Assembly (NCBI GenBank): GCA_023334545.1
Contig: JAADVB010000023.1
Coordinates: 1 to 64,000 of the forward strand
Direction: 5' to 3'
Origin: Salisapilia sapeloensis
Lineage: Eukaryota > Oomycota > Peronosporomycetes > Peronosporales > Salisapiliaceae
Length of the DNA stretch: 64,000 nt
How positions within the stretch are numbered: position 1 is the stretch's first letter; every line of letters starts with the position of its first letter. Positions 1 through 10,528 of this stretch are shown here, one piece after another. The notes under the pieces were generated by a model. It ran no database searches. It was not told where the DNA came from and was given only the letters and a program-made list of their open reading frames with translations. The position numbers and the translations under genes are program-made.

Positions 1-3000
1 TCGTCGTCACTCGCATGCTCCCGACGCTCGACTTCTCCGACGCTCGTGCCGTACATGGCATCCAAAGCGGCATCCTCATCCTCGACGTCTAGCTCGCTAT
101 GGTACTGGTCATCCAGCTCATACAGGCTATCGTGTGATGTAGGTATGATTTTGCTTAGGCGATGTTCTGACTTATGGGAAGGAGGGATGGAGGCAGATCC
201 GTATGGGTGATAGTCTGTTTGTGGTAGTTCGGGACGAGAGGATTTATTTGCTCTCGGCATGCTTTCTTGGGATGATGGTTGTGTAATTTCGCCAGTATGA
301 GTAGCTTCGGGTCGATTTGTGTCGTCAAATTCGTCACCAATGTCGCTATGCCCGGAGGATGCTACGGATATGGCTTGATGAAAATCATCATCGACGAATT
401 GAAGAAGATTGTCACCATCGTTTTCCTCCTCCTCGCTTAAAAGATATAGGGTACTAGCATTTAAACTAAGTTTCGGTTCAACATGTCCATCTCTTACATC
501 CGCTACAAGTTTGTCCTTTGTAAAGTTGGCAAGATAGGAAGTACTGCTCACGGCTTCCTGCTGTACGCATGGGCCTTTAAATTCATACTCGATTGCTTCT
601 ACTGAGCGTAGTTGCTCAGCATGATAGTTGGACTCATCAACACCTTCATCTTGTTTCAAATATTCATCTTGCTCTTTTTTACTGATACTAGAAGATACAT
701 AAAGGTTTTCATCTCCCGTTTTCTCGCCCTTCGGCATCTCGGCTTCATTCTGTACATCATCATCGTCATTAGTCCTCTGTCCCAAACCTCTTTCACAGTC
801 CTGAATCAAGTCTTCGCTATCTTCAAATCTCTCACCTTCATATGTTGGAGTCTCTTGTTTCTCGACTGCTTCTGGCTCACTAGACGCTGTCTCGGACGCC
901 ATGTCATCGATAGTAAAAGTCACAGCGTCATACATACGCTGCTGGAGCTTAGTAAGTCTCGATATGATCAGCGGTGCAGAGTTCCTGTACCAGTCTTCCA
1001 GTCGACTAGTCCGATTATTCCTGCCTTTCCCCACACAGGCCTTAAGCGCATGTAGAAACTCGATACTAGTAAGCACTTGCTCTTCGGCTGATATCCATTC
1101 CTCTCGCTCCTTTTCTGCTTCGGCAAGCAACTCATCCATCTGCTCTTCCTTGCCGTAAATCTGAGCACGAAGGGCGCTCCATTCCTCCACACCACACGCT
1201 CGTGTCAATTGTAAGAGCAGGTTCTGCACTTCATTCGACACCAACAGTCCTTCCTGTCGAGCCGCCATCAACTCCTGTTGAGTCATTTCAGGTGCATGCT
1301 CACGCATTCGGAGCTCCAGGTCCTCTGCGTGTGTCTCGACAGTGTCAATGTGAAGTGCCATACGATCTAGCTCCTTTGTCCGTTTGTTCTCAAGGCACTC
1401 TAAGCTGTTCTGGACTTCAAAGATCCGAGCTTCCAAAGCATCATTCGCGTCCGTAAGCTCTTTAATCTGCGCTTCCTTAGCGCTGATTGTACCTTTCAAA
1501 GCGTCCTCTTCTGTCTGCAGTTGCTTGGATATCTTTTTCACCTGGTCTTCTAGATTCTCCTTAGCGTCTTGCAAGCGACAGATCTCTTCCTTTAGCTGCT
1601 GAGAAGATGCCGTGGAGGACATGGTCATATCCTTTAGCTGTGTTTTCAGCTTGCCTACAAACTGTTCCAGGTCTTGTGAATGCATTTCGTACGTTGCAAC
1701 GCGCTCGTTCAAACGTTCGATCTTGGTTGCATCCGCTCTGACTTGAGAAATAGCGTCCTCGTGCTTTGCTTGAGCAACCTTGAGATCCGTAAGGACTTTG
1801 ATATGTGACGCACGAACAGCTTCCACTCGACTTTCATCTGTGTCTTCTTCCACACCACTTACTTCAGTCGTTAGTGTCGTCAAAAGCGTCCGTAGTGCTG
1901 TTTCTTTCGCGTGTGATACTTGCAACGCCTCCTTTGCGTTCGACAGTTCCTGTAAGAAAGAGGTATGCGCTTCATCCTTCTCGTTTACTTCACTACGAAT
2001 GGACTCAAGCTGCTCTTGCATGGCACTCACTTCCTCCTCGCGATGACTCGACGTCTGCGTTTCCTGCAGCAAACGTTCATTCAGCGTCTGAACTTCATGC
2101 TGGTACTTAACTTCCATCTCCTGCTGTGCCGATCGGATATGAAGTAGCTGCTGACGATGTTTATCGTCTAAACAGCGTGCATCCGCCAGCTCTTGTTCCT
2201 TCACTTTCAATTGTGATTGAATGTCCTCTAGCTGTCCTTCCAACGTCGAAAGCTGTTCCTGCATCGCACTTGTCTCTTGTGCATACGCTTCACGACTGTC
2301 TTCACCCTCCTTAACCTTACTCTCCAGCTCTTTCACTTCTGCTTCCAGTTTCGATTTGGTCGCTTCCAGATCCGCCAACTGCGCTGCAATGGCATTCATC
2401 TTTGCACGTGCTTCCGAAATTTCGTTCTGTAGCGTCGACACTTGCTGTTCATGCTCAAAGCGCAAAGCCGTTGCTTCTTCCTCTAATTCATGCACATTGT
2501 AACGTGTGATAGATATCACCTGTCGAGCTTCTTCTAGCTCCATCAGTCTCTTCTCCACCTCTGTCTTGGCGTCGTACATCAGTTGTTCATACTCACTACT
2601 TTCCTCTAATTGACTCTGGAGGTTGGTCATGTCCGTCAACAGGCGCTTGTTCTGCTCTTGCAAAGAAAAGATTTCTCTCTCTACCTCCTCTAGCTGAGCT
2701 TTATCCACCAAAGACGACTGGAGTGTTACCAATTCCTTGCTCTTTTCCTCAATTTCACTCGACAGCGACTGGATATGCTCTTCATACGATTGAGAAAGAC
2801 TCCTAACAGTCTCATTTAGCAAGATCTTTTGCTCTTCCTGTGCCTTTTCAAACCGTTCCGAACTATCCAGCAGTTGCTCTCGTGCAATGGCCAAGTCTTG
2901 TTGAGTTGTCTGGAGCATCTTTTCCACTTGCTCCTTCGCATCTTTCTCTTCCTTTGCACCTGCGTTCTCATTCGCAGCCGTCTGAAGCGCTTCTTGAGCA

Positions 3001-5243
3001 TATGTCAGCTTCATCTCGACCAATTGTACCTCCAACTCCTTTGCGCGTTTGCTCTGGTTTAAAGCGAGTAAGTCGACCTTACTGCTTTCCAGCAACGTCG
3101 CCACCTCCTTCTGTCTTTGAGATAGTTTCAAACTCAACGATGTGGACTCGGCCTGCTTGTCGGATAATTCAGATGCTAATGAAGTGATGGAAGCAGTCGC
3201 TTCCTGTTGAGCTTTACGTGCCTTGAGACGTAGCGAACGCAACTCTTCTTTCATAGCTCTGCTCTCTTCATATTGGAACGACAGGGCGTCACGCTCGCGC
3301 TTAAGCGAAGTCTCGAGAATCGCTGCCTTCCCCTGTACTTTACCTAGCTGGTTGCTTTCGTCCCGAATACGATTTGTCAGGTCTACCTGCTGCTTCATTC
3401 TCTGGTTCTCCTGGTCTTCATACTTGTCACGGAGTTCGTGCAGCTGCAGTTGGAGTCTTGCTTCTTTCTTAGCGTATTGACTTGCCAACTCCTGCTTGGA
3501 GTGCTCCATCGCTTCCAGCTGGGCGACAAGCTTATCCAATTGTGCCTTTAGTCTGTCCGACGTATCATCACTGCTTTCGTTCGCAGCTGGTGCGGAAGAC
3601 AATTCGTGTAGCTGTGTGTGTACAGCCGTCATCTCTTGCTGCAGTTTGTTCGCAGCACCTTCCGCTTCTTTTGCCGCGCTAGTAGCTTGAATCACAAGCT
3701 CTTCAGTCCGACTCTCTTGCTCCTTGACATTAGATGTCAGAGCATTCAGCTCCTTTTGGAGCTGAATGGTGGACTTGGACTGCTCGTTTTGTAGGTTCTT
3801 CATATTATTTCGCAGCTCAGACACTTCTTCATGTGCTTGAAGCGTGTAATCTCTTGCATCTTGGACCTTTCGACCATGACGCTCGACAGTGGCGTGCAAT
3901 TGACTCATATCTTCCTTCAAAGTAGCTTGTTCATGCTGCAATGGCGTCAGATCCGACCGTTTTAACGTAGAAGCGATTAGCGCTTTCACTTCTTCCATGA
4001 TCTCTTCTTTCATGTCACTTTTGGAAGAGGACGCTGCCTTGGCACTCATTGATGCAGTAACTTGAGTCTTCAATTCGTTCATCTGCTCCTCTAGTCGTTC
4101 CTCTAGAGCATTCAAATCCTTTGTCAAGCGGACTTGAAGCAAGGTCTTGATTGCTTTCATATCGACAAATCCTTCCTGCTGCCTCTGTAGCATCGTCGTC
4201 TTTTTGTCTAGCTTGTCCAATGCTCCATTCATGTCAGCTTGGCGTTCCACCGTCTCCGATAGGTCTCCCATCTCCGCCTCGAGCTGTCGAATGCGTGGAA
4301 CAGCCGACACAAATGTCTTCACTTTAACGCGTAAGTCATCCATGTCTTCTTCGACACCAGCTTTCCATGCCACGAGCTGCCCACTCTGTCTCTCAAGACG
4401 TTGGATACTACACTGATTAGCACTCAATCCATTCCTCAGCTCGTTTAACTCTGCGTCTGAAATAGGAGGAGGCGGAGGTGTTGCCGCCATTCTCTCCACC
4501 GTCCGTACGCTTGCATCCGCTGCTCTCTTCACGTCCGAAATCTGTTCTCGAACATGCTGTTGCAAAGTATCAATCTTATGGGCTGCAGCTCGAGTCTCAG
4601 AAGTCACGGCGGATAGGTCTCCTCGGAAGGATTCTAGCTTCTTTTCAAATGCATTCGTCTTGGCTTGTAGCTTCACTTCCAAGCTCTGTCGTATCTCATC
4701 CGCCATGTACGTCGAAGTAGATTGTTTGGTAGGAGAAGAGGAGCCTACTCGAATTGGCATTGATACTGCACTGCTGTTGCTAGCAACACTTGGTGTACGA
4801 GTGTACCCTCGCAAACTATCCGTTTCATCTCTCGAGTCATATCGACCGTGATCCATGTCGGACGATGCTCGAGCGAGGTGGGGTGTTCGATGGCTAGACA
4901 CATGCCTAGATTGGCCTACAGCTGCGTGTGGAGCTGCAAAGCTATTTGCAGAAGTATTTGAGTCAGATCGAATGCGTGGCGGTAGTCCTGACGCAGTGGA
5001 CCGAGCGACGCTGACATACGATCCAGACTCAGACGAGTTGCCAGATCCATTGTCTTCGTTACTAGTGACGCTAGCACTGGACTTAGGTAGATGGGGCACA
5101 CGTTTGCTCCGGTGGCTGTGATGGTGCCGACGCTGGCTGTGTTCATGCTGCTCACCAATGTTTCGGAGTTTTTCCAAGTTACTATTCGTCTTTTCAATGA
5201 TAGACGTCAAGTCGTTCTCCCACTCGTGATAGGACGAGCTCAT
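1..5243 (-). CDS. Giant coiled-coil protein, C-terminal part cut by window edge
   Basis: One reading frame is open from the ATG at 5243 to the left edge with no stop, giving at least 1,747 residues. The first 170 or so residues are low-complexity and rich in Ser, His and Arg, starting MSSSYHEWENDLTSIIEKTN. From about residue 175 to 1450 the sequence is almost continuous heptad-type coiled coil, very rich in Glu, Lys, Gln and Leu. The last visible 300 residues are acidic, with few heptads and several Ser/Asp/Glu clusters. No motor, FYVE or kinase motif is visible. The family resembles long tethers (golgin, pericentriolar or nuclear-pore type), but no member is recognisable. The gene is divergent from PLAP, with 501 bp between start codons. 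No intron is needed in the visible part. The coding frame is certain from its length; the function is unknown. Confidence 0.9.
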   Translation of the reverse strand, partial: MSSSYHEWENDLTSIIEKTNSNLEKLRNIGEQHEHSQRRHHHSHRSKRVPHLPKSSASVTSNEDNGSGNSSESGSYVSVARSTASGLPPRIRSDSNTSANSFAAPHAAVGQSRHVSSHRTPHLARASSDMDHGRYDSRDETDSLRGYTRTPSVASNSSAVSMPIRVGSSSPTKQSTSTYMADEIRQSLEVKLQAKTNAFEKKLESFRGDLSAVTSETRAAAHKIDTLQQHVREQISDVKRAADASVRTVERMAATPPPPPISDAELNELRNGLSANQCSIQRLERQSGQLVAWKAGVEEDMDDLRVKVKTFVSAVPRIRQLEAEMGDLSETVERQADMNGALDKLDKKTTMLQRQQEGFVDMKAIKTLLQVRLTKDLNALEERLEEQMNELKTQVTASMSAKAASSSKSDMKEEIMEEVKALIASTLKRSDLTPLQHEQATLKEDMSQLHATVERHGRKVQDARDYTLQAHEEVSELRNNMKNLQNEQSKSTIQLQKELNALTSNVKEQESRTEELVIQATSAAKEAEGAANKLQQEMTAVHTQLHELSSAPAANESSDDTSDRLKAQLDKLVAQLEAMEHSKQELASQYAKKEARLQLQLHELRDKYEDQENQRMKQQVDLTNRIRDESNQLGKVQGKAAILETSLKRERDALSFQYEESRAMKEELRSLRLKARKAQQEATASITSLASELSDKQAESTSLSLKLSQRQKEVATLLESSKVDLLALNQSKRAKELEVQLVEMKLTYAQEALQTAANENAGAKEEKDAKEQVEKMLQTTQQDLAIAREQLLDSSERFEKAQEEQKILLNETVRSLSQSYEEHIQSLSSEIEEKSKELVTLQSSLVDKAQLEEVEREIFSLQEQNKRLLTDMTNLQSQLEESSEYEQLMYDAKTEVEKRLMELEEARQVISITRYNVHELEEEATALRFEHEQQVSTLQNEISEARAKMNAIAAQLADLEATKSKLEAEVKELESKVKEGEDSREAYAQETSAMQEQLSTLEGQLEDIQSQLKVKEQELADARCLDDKHRQQLLHIRSAQQEMEVKYQHEVQTLNERLLQETQTSSHREEEVSAMQEQLESIRSEVNEKDEAHTSFLQELSNAKEALQVSHAKETALRTLLTTLTTEVSGVEEDTDESRVEAVRASHIKVLTDLKVAQAKHEDAISQVRADATKIERLNERVATYEMHSQDLEQFVGKLKTQLKDMTMSSTASSQQLKEEICRLQDAKENLEDQVKKISKQLQTEEDALKGTISAKEAQIKELTDANDALEARIFEVQNSLECLENKRTKELDRMALHIDTVETHAEDLELRMREHAPEMTQQELMAARQEGLLVSNEVQNLLLQLTRACGVEEWSALRAQIYGKEEQMDELLAEAEKEREEWISAEEQVLTSIEFLHALKACVGKGRNNRTSRLEDWYRNSAPLIISRLTKLQQRMYDAVTFTIDDMASETASSEPEAVEKQETPTYEGERFEDSEDLIQDCERGLGQRTNDDDDVQNEAEMPKGEKTGDENLYVSSSISKKEQDEYLKQDEGVDESNYHAEQLRSVEAIEYEFKGPCVQQEAVSSTSYLANFTKDKLVADVRDGHVEPKLSLNASTLYLLSEEEENDGDNLLQFVDDDFHQAISVASSGHSDIGDEFDDTNRPEATHTGEITQPSSQESMPRANKSSRPELPQTDYHPYGSASIPPSHKSEHRLSKIIPTSHDSLYELDDQYHSELDVEDEDAALDAMYGTSVGEVERREHASDD

Positions 5244-5744
5244 AGCTGCCAAGTGAGGTGAACGTACAGACGCGTCGTGTGCCTATCGATGCTATTTTGG
5301 TTGTGTGGCTTGCATGTCCATCATGACAGGTGAAAGCTTCTCAGCGCGTATTTTTGTCTTCCGGGCGGTTGCGTGCTTTTGTAACGGACAGTTTCATACA
5401 GTTTTCAAGTCAATTTTGCATTTCTGACTACAACTTCAAGTACGTGTCCAGGACCATTTGGGTTCATTTTGCTGCATGATAGTTTCTGAACAGCAACGAC
5501 ATCCAGTTAAAACGCAATGACCACAGTCTATCTGCATCTCATACACTTCATCATAAGAACTTTTCTTTATCTCTGACATGGACAACAGTACATACACTGA
5601 AACAGTACCTCAAAGTCTCTACCAACAGATACAGTAAATATCATCGTTGTCTATTATCTCGTTTGCGTTAGAAACATTTTTGTGTTACGAACAACGACAC
5701 AACGCTCATCTCGAAGTAGAGAAATTTCGATCTTCTTGACAAGC
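5244..5744. promoter_or_regulatory. Divergent intergenic region
   Basis: This 501 bp gap lies between the divergent start codons of the coiled-coil gene and PLAP. It has no coding frame. It should hold both promoters and 5' UTRs, but I found no clear oomycete initiator match. Confidence 0.4.
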
Positions 5745-8195
5745 ATGTCCAAGCTCGAGCCGTATACAGTCAGTGCTGAACTACTCGGTCATGAAGGCGC
5801 CGTCCGTGCCCTCACAGCCACCTCCTCCGATGCAGTTATTACTGGGTCGATGGATGCTACGGTCCAAATGTGGACACGTCGCGACAGTACTTTCGTCAAT
5901 CTTATGGAGAAGCCGATCCTCGACCATGATCACTGGATCACTTCGCTGCTATATATTCCACCTCCGACCACGAGAATCAGGAGTCTCGTGCCTCCAGACG
6001 GTGCCTTTGCTACCGGCAGCATGGATAAGCACGTTCGATTATACAACCTCCGAGGCGAGCTCCTACACAAGTTCTCAGGTCATGAAGGTGGCGTCACCTC
6101 CCTCACCTTACGCTCCTACCAAGGCCTATCGCAGCTCCTTTCCGGCAGTTGGGACGGCACAGCACGTGTCTGGGACTTGATTGTAGGGGAATGTACCCAG
6201 ATCCTCCCAGATCATGAAAATGGCGTTTGCGTCTGTGCGTTGGAAGACGGTACAATCGTTACAGGTTCCACCGGCGTGCAGCAAGGAAACAAAGTCGTGG
6301 ACTTTCAGCTACGCTACTGGCAAGATGGAAATGTCGTCAAGACGGTGCGAGACCACGACGGTCCGATCCGAGACTTGAAATTGGTCCCAGGCATCGGTTA
6401 TATCTCATGTTCCAACGACGGGTACAGTCAGTATCATATCAAATTGTGTCATGAGACTTATAGATTCTATGTAGAACCATTAAACTGCGTGATTCGGATG
6501 GAAATGTACTCTCATCGATGGCTCATCCGACGAATACAGAAGGGAAGCCTGGCTTCGTACTGGGCATCTGTGTCCTGCCAGAGTCCGGACACATCGTCAG
6601 CGTCAGTGAAGACTGCAGTGCTCGTGTGTGGGACCAACAAGGTACTCAAATCCAGTGCATTGATCATCCAAGTGGCCTCTGGTGCGTGACTCCACTGCCG
6701 AATGGCGACTTTATCACCGGATGCGACGACAAGATCGCTCGCGTCTTTACTTGCGACGCGTCTCGAGCAAGTGCAGAAGGTGAGGCTTCCTTTGTCGAAG
6801 CCGTTGCGAACGCCCACCAGAGTGGCAAAGGCGCCGTCGATTTGGCTGGTCTGCCCGACTATGCCGACCGAGGTCAAGTGCGTGGTAAGAAGGACGGAGA
6901 CATTCAAATGTTCCGAAACGAGAGCAAAGCATGGGCGTGTCAGTGGAGCCAGCCATCGCAGACGTGGATCGACATTGGTGAAGTGACTGGATCCCAAGGA
7001 GATGACCAGGGAGGAGAGATCGATGGCGAAAGCTACGACATTGTCATTCCCGTCGAGATCGATCAACCGGATGGCAGTCTTCGAAAGCTCCAGATTGGAT
7101 TTAATAAAGGCCAGAACCCCTTTGTAGTCGCTCAGGCTTTCATCGACAAGCATATGCTTGGACAGCACCACTTGCAGGAGATTGCGGACTTTATCTCTCA
7201 GCGCGTAGAACCAACGATGATCGGACCGGAGGACGTTGCCATGTCTGAGCCAGAACACTCGTACACGCACTTTCCCGTTGCGTCCTACAATACGTTTGAA
7301 GGTGTTAAGATCGCAAAACTCCTGCCGACGTTGACAGAGTTGAATGGGAATGTAGAGGAAGGTTGTAAGCTTTCCGACGCAGAGCTTTCAAGACTGCAAG
7401 AGCTAGTGGAGATTGTGCAAAAGACGGCGTACTATCACTCGTCCTACTTTTCTACTCCGCAGCTGCAGGCATTAGTCAAAGTAGTAGACACGTGGACGGC
7501 GCAGACAGTGTACCCTGCCTTTGATTTGCTTCGACTTATTATGGTCCATCCACAAGGTCCGTATCAGCTACAAAAGATGACGAATTTAGGAAATATCTTG
7601 GTCCGGTGTCTCCAACTCGCCAAAGACGACCATGAGACAGTTCCGAACGCTACCAAGATGATGGCATTACGTGTCGTCGCCAATGGTTTCCTCAGTGAAG
7701 AAGGTCGAAACGCTATTCTCCAGACAAAGTCCGAGGTAGACTCTTCTCCCTGACGTACACCTCTTCAAGTACTAACTCTTGCTCTAGATTTTGAATACCC
7801 TACCGTCGTTTGTGCAGGAGACGCCAAAGACCGTCGCGTTAAGCCTTGCCACCGTCCTCCTCAAGTACTTTTTATTATCCTCTCACATATCAACCGCCAC
7901 TAACTCTTCTTCTAGTTTTGCTCGCTTTCAATTTGAATCTCCGCAGGCACTAGCGTTGGAAGAACGTAAGCAGATTGCCACCCTCTCCAGTGGTCTTCTC
8001 GCATCGAGATCCGTCGCGGATTTAGGAGAAGACGCCGCTCTACGTCTTCTCCTCGCTCTTGGGACACTCGCAGTGGCTGATAAGAAGCATGGGGATGGCG
8101 CCAACGTAGTGGATGCATCCACCGTATTGGGACTGTTGGACGTACCTCCCAGTCTCCAAGCGTGTCATGCAGAGCTCACGTCCATGCTGAGTTAA
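5745..8195 (+). CDS. PLAA: Phospholipase A2-activating protein (PLAP / Doa1 / Ufd3)
   Basis: This is a ubiquitin-binding cofactor of the Cdc48/p97 ATPase, acting in ubiquitin recycling, mitophagy and endosomal sorting. Exons are 5745-6421, 6475-7735, 7788-7864 and 7916-8195. The introns are 53, 52 and 51 bp, all GT-AG, and they give 764 residues, close to the usual ~795. Residues 1-300 hold about seven WD40 repeats, with WD-type ends such as GTARVWDL. A PFU ubiquitin-binding domain lies near 365-450, with WSQPSQTWIDIGEV. An Armadillo-like PUL domain covers about 490-764 and binds the Cdc48 C-terminus in known family members. The start is the ATG at 5745 (MSKLEPYTVSAELLGHEGAV); the upstream GTG frame is 5' UTR. 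The third intron is a multiple of three without a stop, so retention would add 17 residues. It ends 38 bp from the convergent next gene. Confidence 0.93.
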
Positions 8196-8233
8196 ACTCA
8201 TGAAAAAAGTTTTCTTAACTGCTCTATTGTATC

Positions 8234-10528
8234 TTACGCCAGTACACCAAGCTGTCTCAATTGCTCGCCGTACTTTTCCTTCTCCGCATCATACCGTTCG
8301 CCGTACTGTAAATGCCGTTTCCTTAAGCCGAGATTGATGCCCCATGCCTGACGCGGATACGGTTTCCTCCGTGGCACTTGGAACGCATCATCCATCACTT
8401 GACACGTCCCATTTTCCTCTGCAAACACCTCAAAGCTCTTCATCAGCACGTCTTTCCAATAGTCATCTTGATGCTGCGCTAGTAACTGTCGCTCGCCCTC
8501 AAACTCGGCGTGGACGACACGGTCTTCTGGTCGAGGCGCACTGTTGCCTCGAATGGAAAAGGATGAGAAGACGTCCGAAGACCGCTTACTACCTGCTGGA
8601 CGCTGATAAGGCAACGACGCGACGGCGCCGTGCTTGTCGTACTGATACGCGACTTCGCCGAGAGCTAGGAGATGCGCCTCCTTTGGCCAATCTTTCGACT
8701 CTGGGACGACAAAGTCGCGCGGAATTTTGTCTTCTCCGTACTTTTCCTTGTAGATGCGCATGCATGGTTCGACGACAGCATCGTGGACTTCTGCTGCCAT
8801 GACGCTCTGACGTCCACTTGCAGCCCTGTATCCGGACGCTAGAGAGTACTCTTCAAAGACGTCAGCGTACTTTTCCTTGAGTGCCTCGTTCTGAGGTCGA
8901 CCGGAACGTAGTTGTTTGATCTCTTTATACAGATTGATGCCCCATGCCCCCGAAGGCCATTCGCTATTTGAAGGGACAATGTATCCCTTTGGGACGTCCA
9001 TGTTTCCAAACTTCTTTGCATACGTTTGGATGGCTGGGAGAGATCGAAAGACGAAGCGACTTTCCCCTGCACTCATTTTAAACCCAAGTTGATCTAATTC
9101 ATTGTGGATCTCGTAGACGAATCCACTCTGGTACCTCCGTAGTTGGATCACTTGCTTTCCCAAGTGCAGTCCCCATGTCGACTTTGGCCAACGATCGTCA
9201 TCGGACGGAACGTAAAAGCCAGCAGGAACGTCAGAGTGGCCATAGACATCGACAAAGGCACGCAGAGCTGGTAAAAAGTGTTTACCCCAACGGCCATACA
9301 GATTGGTCCATGGCAAGCCAATCTTCTTTAGCAGCAACTTGTGCTTTTTGATCTGAGGAGCAAAGACTGCGTTCTTCTGGATGCAGTGGACAACGTACCC
9401 TAGCGGCCAACCCCACAAACGTTCCTCCCACTCGTCACTCTCCGGCACGACAAAGTCCTGCGGAATGTCTGGGTCTGTATACAGTCGAACGTAGTTCTGA
9501 ATGGACGGTAAGACCGTCTCTTCAAACGCTCGTTCAGCCAGATCATGGTCGTACAGTCCGACTCGTTTTAAATCTTCTTGAAACTTGTCGACAATCACCT
9601 CCATCTTGCCTCGATGGATGTAATCCAATATTCTCCCTAGTCGACACATTCTGCTCTTCTCAGGCCAATGTTCATCGTCGCTGCTGACCATGAATCGAGA
9701 AGGCACTTCGACGTGCCCAAAGAGGTACCTAAATCGTTCTAGAGCCGGAAAGTCGCGTTCGAGCCAATTCCACTCCGTATTACTCCATACAAAGCCTAGT
9801 TGTTTCAAGTCTTCCACTTGAGTGGCTGTAAGTCGGTCGTCTCCATCACGCCGCATCAACTGTGCGTTCGTGCCGAGACGGAATCCCCATGCCGGTTTCG
9901 GCCAAGTGTGGTCGTTAAAGGGGATCGTAAATCCTTGTCGAACAAAAGTATGACCGTAGAGTTTCTTGTGAGTTTCTAGACCTGGTTTCACCTGTTCCTT
10001 CCAGACATAATCACGCCAATTCTTATGCGTGAAGCCGATCTCGTAGAAAAGTTGGTTCTTGAAGACATTCGGACGACCTCGCACAAACGGTACTAGTCGC
10101 TGACCGAGCGGATAGCCATGCAGCTTTTCCGGCCATGGATGCTTCTCATTCTTCTCCTCTTCCGTTAAATACTGCGAAGGCACTGTAGGATCGTCTGGGG
10201 ATGGCAAGAAGGGCTCAATGTCCTCTAGTGTGATGTTCGAATAGTCTGACTTGACATCCGTCTTTCCTTCCGACGGTATGACGAATTCTCTATTGACGGA
10301 GAAATGTCCTTCACGAAGGTAGAATATGCGTAATCCAAGTAGAAGTGGCAAGTACTTGGCGTATCGCTGGACTCGGATCAGAGGTTTCATTTTCTCAATG
10401 CGTTCTCGCTTCTCATCTTCTGTGGATATGCTGCAGCTTTGCAACACTGGCCGAATAAGTGTTCGGTGTCTATGACTTGCTACATGGACTCTGGAAGATA
10501 GACCGAAGCGAATGTGCTGATGGAGCAT
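8234..10528 (-). CDS. Helicase-associated domain repeat protein
   Basis: A single-exon gene of 764 residues starting at the ATG at 10528. It has eight spaced copies of a signature near WPxxxWGxxLG (for example WPKPAWGFRLG, WPKSTWGLHLG, WPSGAWGINL). Each sits in an approximately 80-110-residue unit with conserved GHxxVPxxFxVPSxDxxWP and DLxxLGFxW elements. This matches the helicase-associated (HA) domain family, which is found as tandem arrays in oomycetes and other stramenopiles without any helicase. The function of such arrays is unknown; nucleic-acid binding is the usual guess. The N-terminus is rich in Arg, His and Ser and poor in acids for about 36 residues, so a mitochondrial presequence is possible. 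It is convergent with PLAP. Confidence 0.88.
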   Translation of the reverse strand: MLHQHIRFGLSSRVHVASHRHRTLIRPVLQSCSISTEDEKRERIEKMKPLIRVQRYAKYLPLLLGLRIFYLREGHFSVNREFVIPSEGKTDVKSDYSNITLEDIEPFLPSPDDPTVPSQYLTEEEKNEKHPWPEKLHGYPLGQRLVPFVRGRPNVFKNQLFYEIGFTHKNWRDYVWKEQVKPGLETHKKLYGHTFVRQGFTIPFNDHTWPKPAWGFRLGTNAQLMRRDGDDRLTATQVEDLKQLGFVWSNTEWNWLERDFPALERFRYLFGHVEVPSRFMVSSDDEHWPEKSRMCRLGRILDYIHRGKMEVIVDKFQEDLKRVGLYDHDLAERAFEETVLPSIQNYVRLYTDPDIPQDFVVPESDEWEERLWGWPLGYVVHCIQKNAVFAPQIKKHKLLLKKIGLPWTNLYGRWGKHFLPALRAFVDVYGHSDVPAGFYVPSDDDRWPKSTWGLHLGKQVIQLRRYQSGFVYEIHNELDQLGFKMSAGESRFVFRSLPAIQTYAKKFGNMDVPKGYIVPSNSEWPSGAWGINLYKEIKQLRSGRPQNEALKEKYADVFEEYSLASGYRAASGRQSVMAAEVHDAVVEPCMRIYKEKYGEDKIPRDFVVPESKDWPKEAHLLALGEVAYQYDKHGAVASLPYQRPAGSKRSSDVFSSFSIRGNSAPRPEDRVVHAEFEGERQLLAQHQDDYWKDVLMKSFEVFAEENGTCQVMDDAFQVPRRKPYPRQAWGINLGLRKRHLQYGERYDAEKEKYGEQLRQLGVLA

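Noticed and set aside
612..4851. Many plus-strand open frames of 60-150 codons opposite the giant coiled-coil gene
   Set aside because: They are antisense shadows of a long Glu/Lys/Gln-rich frame, full of Ser, Leu and Cys, and begin mostly at non-ATG codons.
6512..7270. 252-codon minus-strand frame opposite PLAP
   Set aside because: The plus-strand frame encodes conserved WD40, PFU and PUL domains, and the minus product has no family signature.
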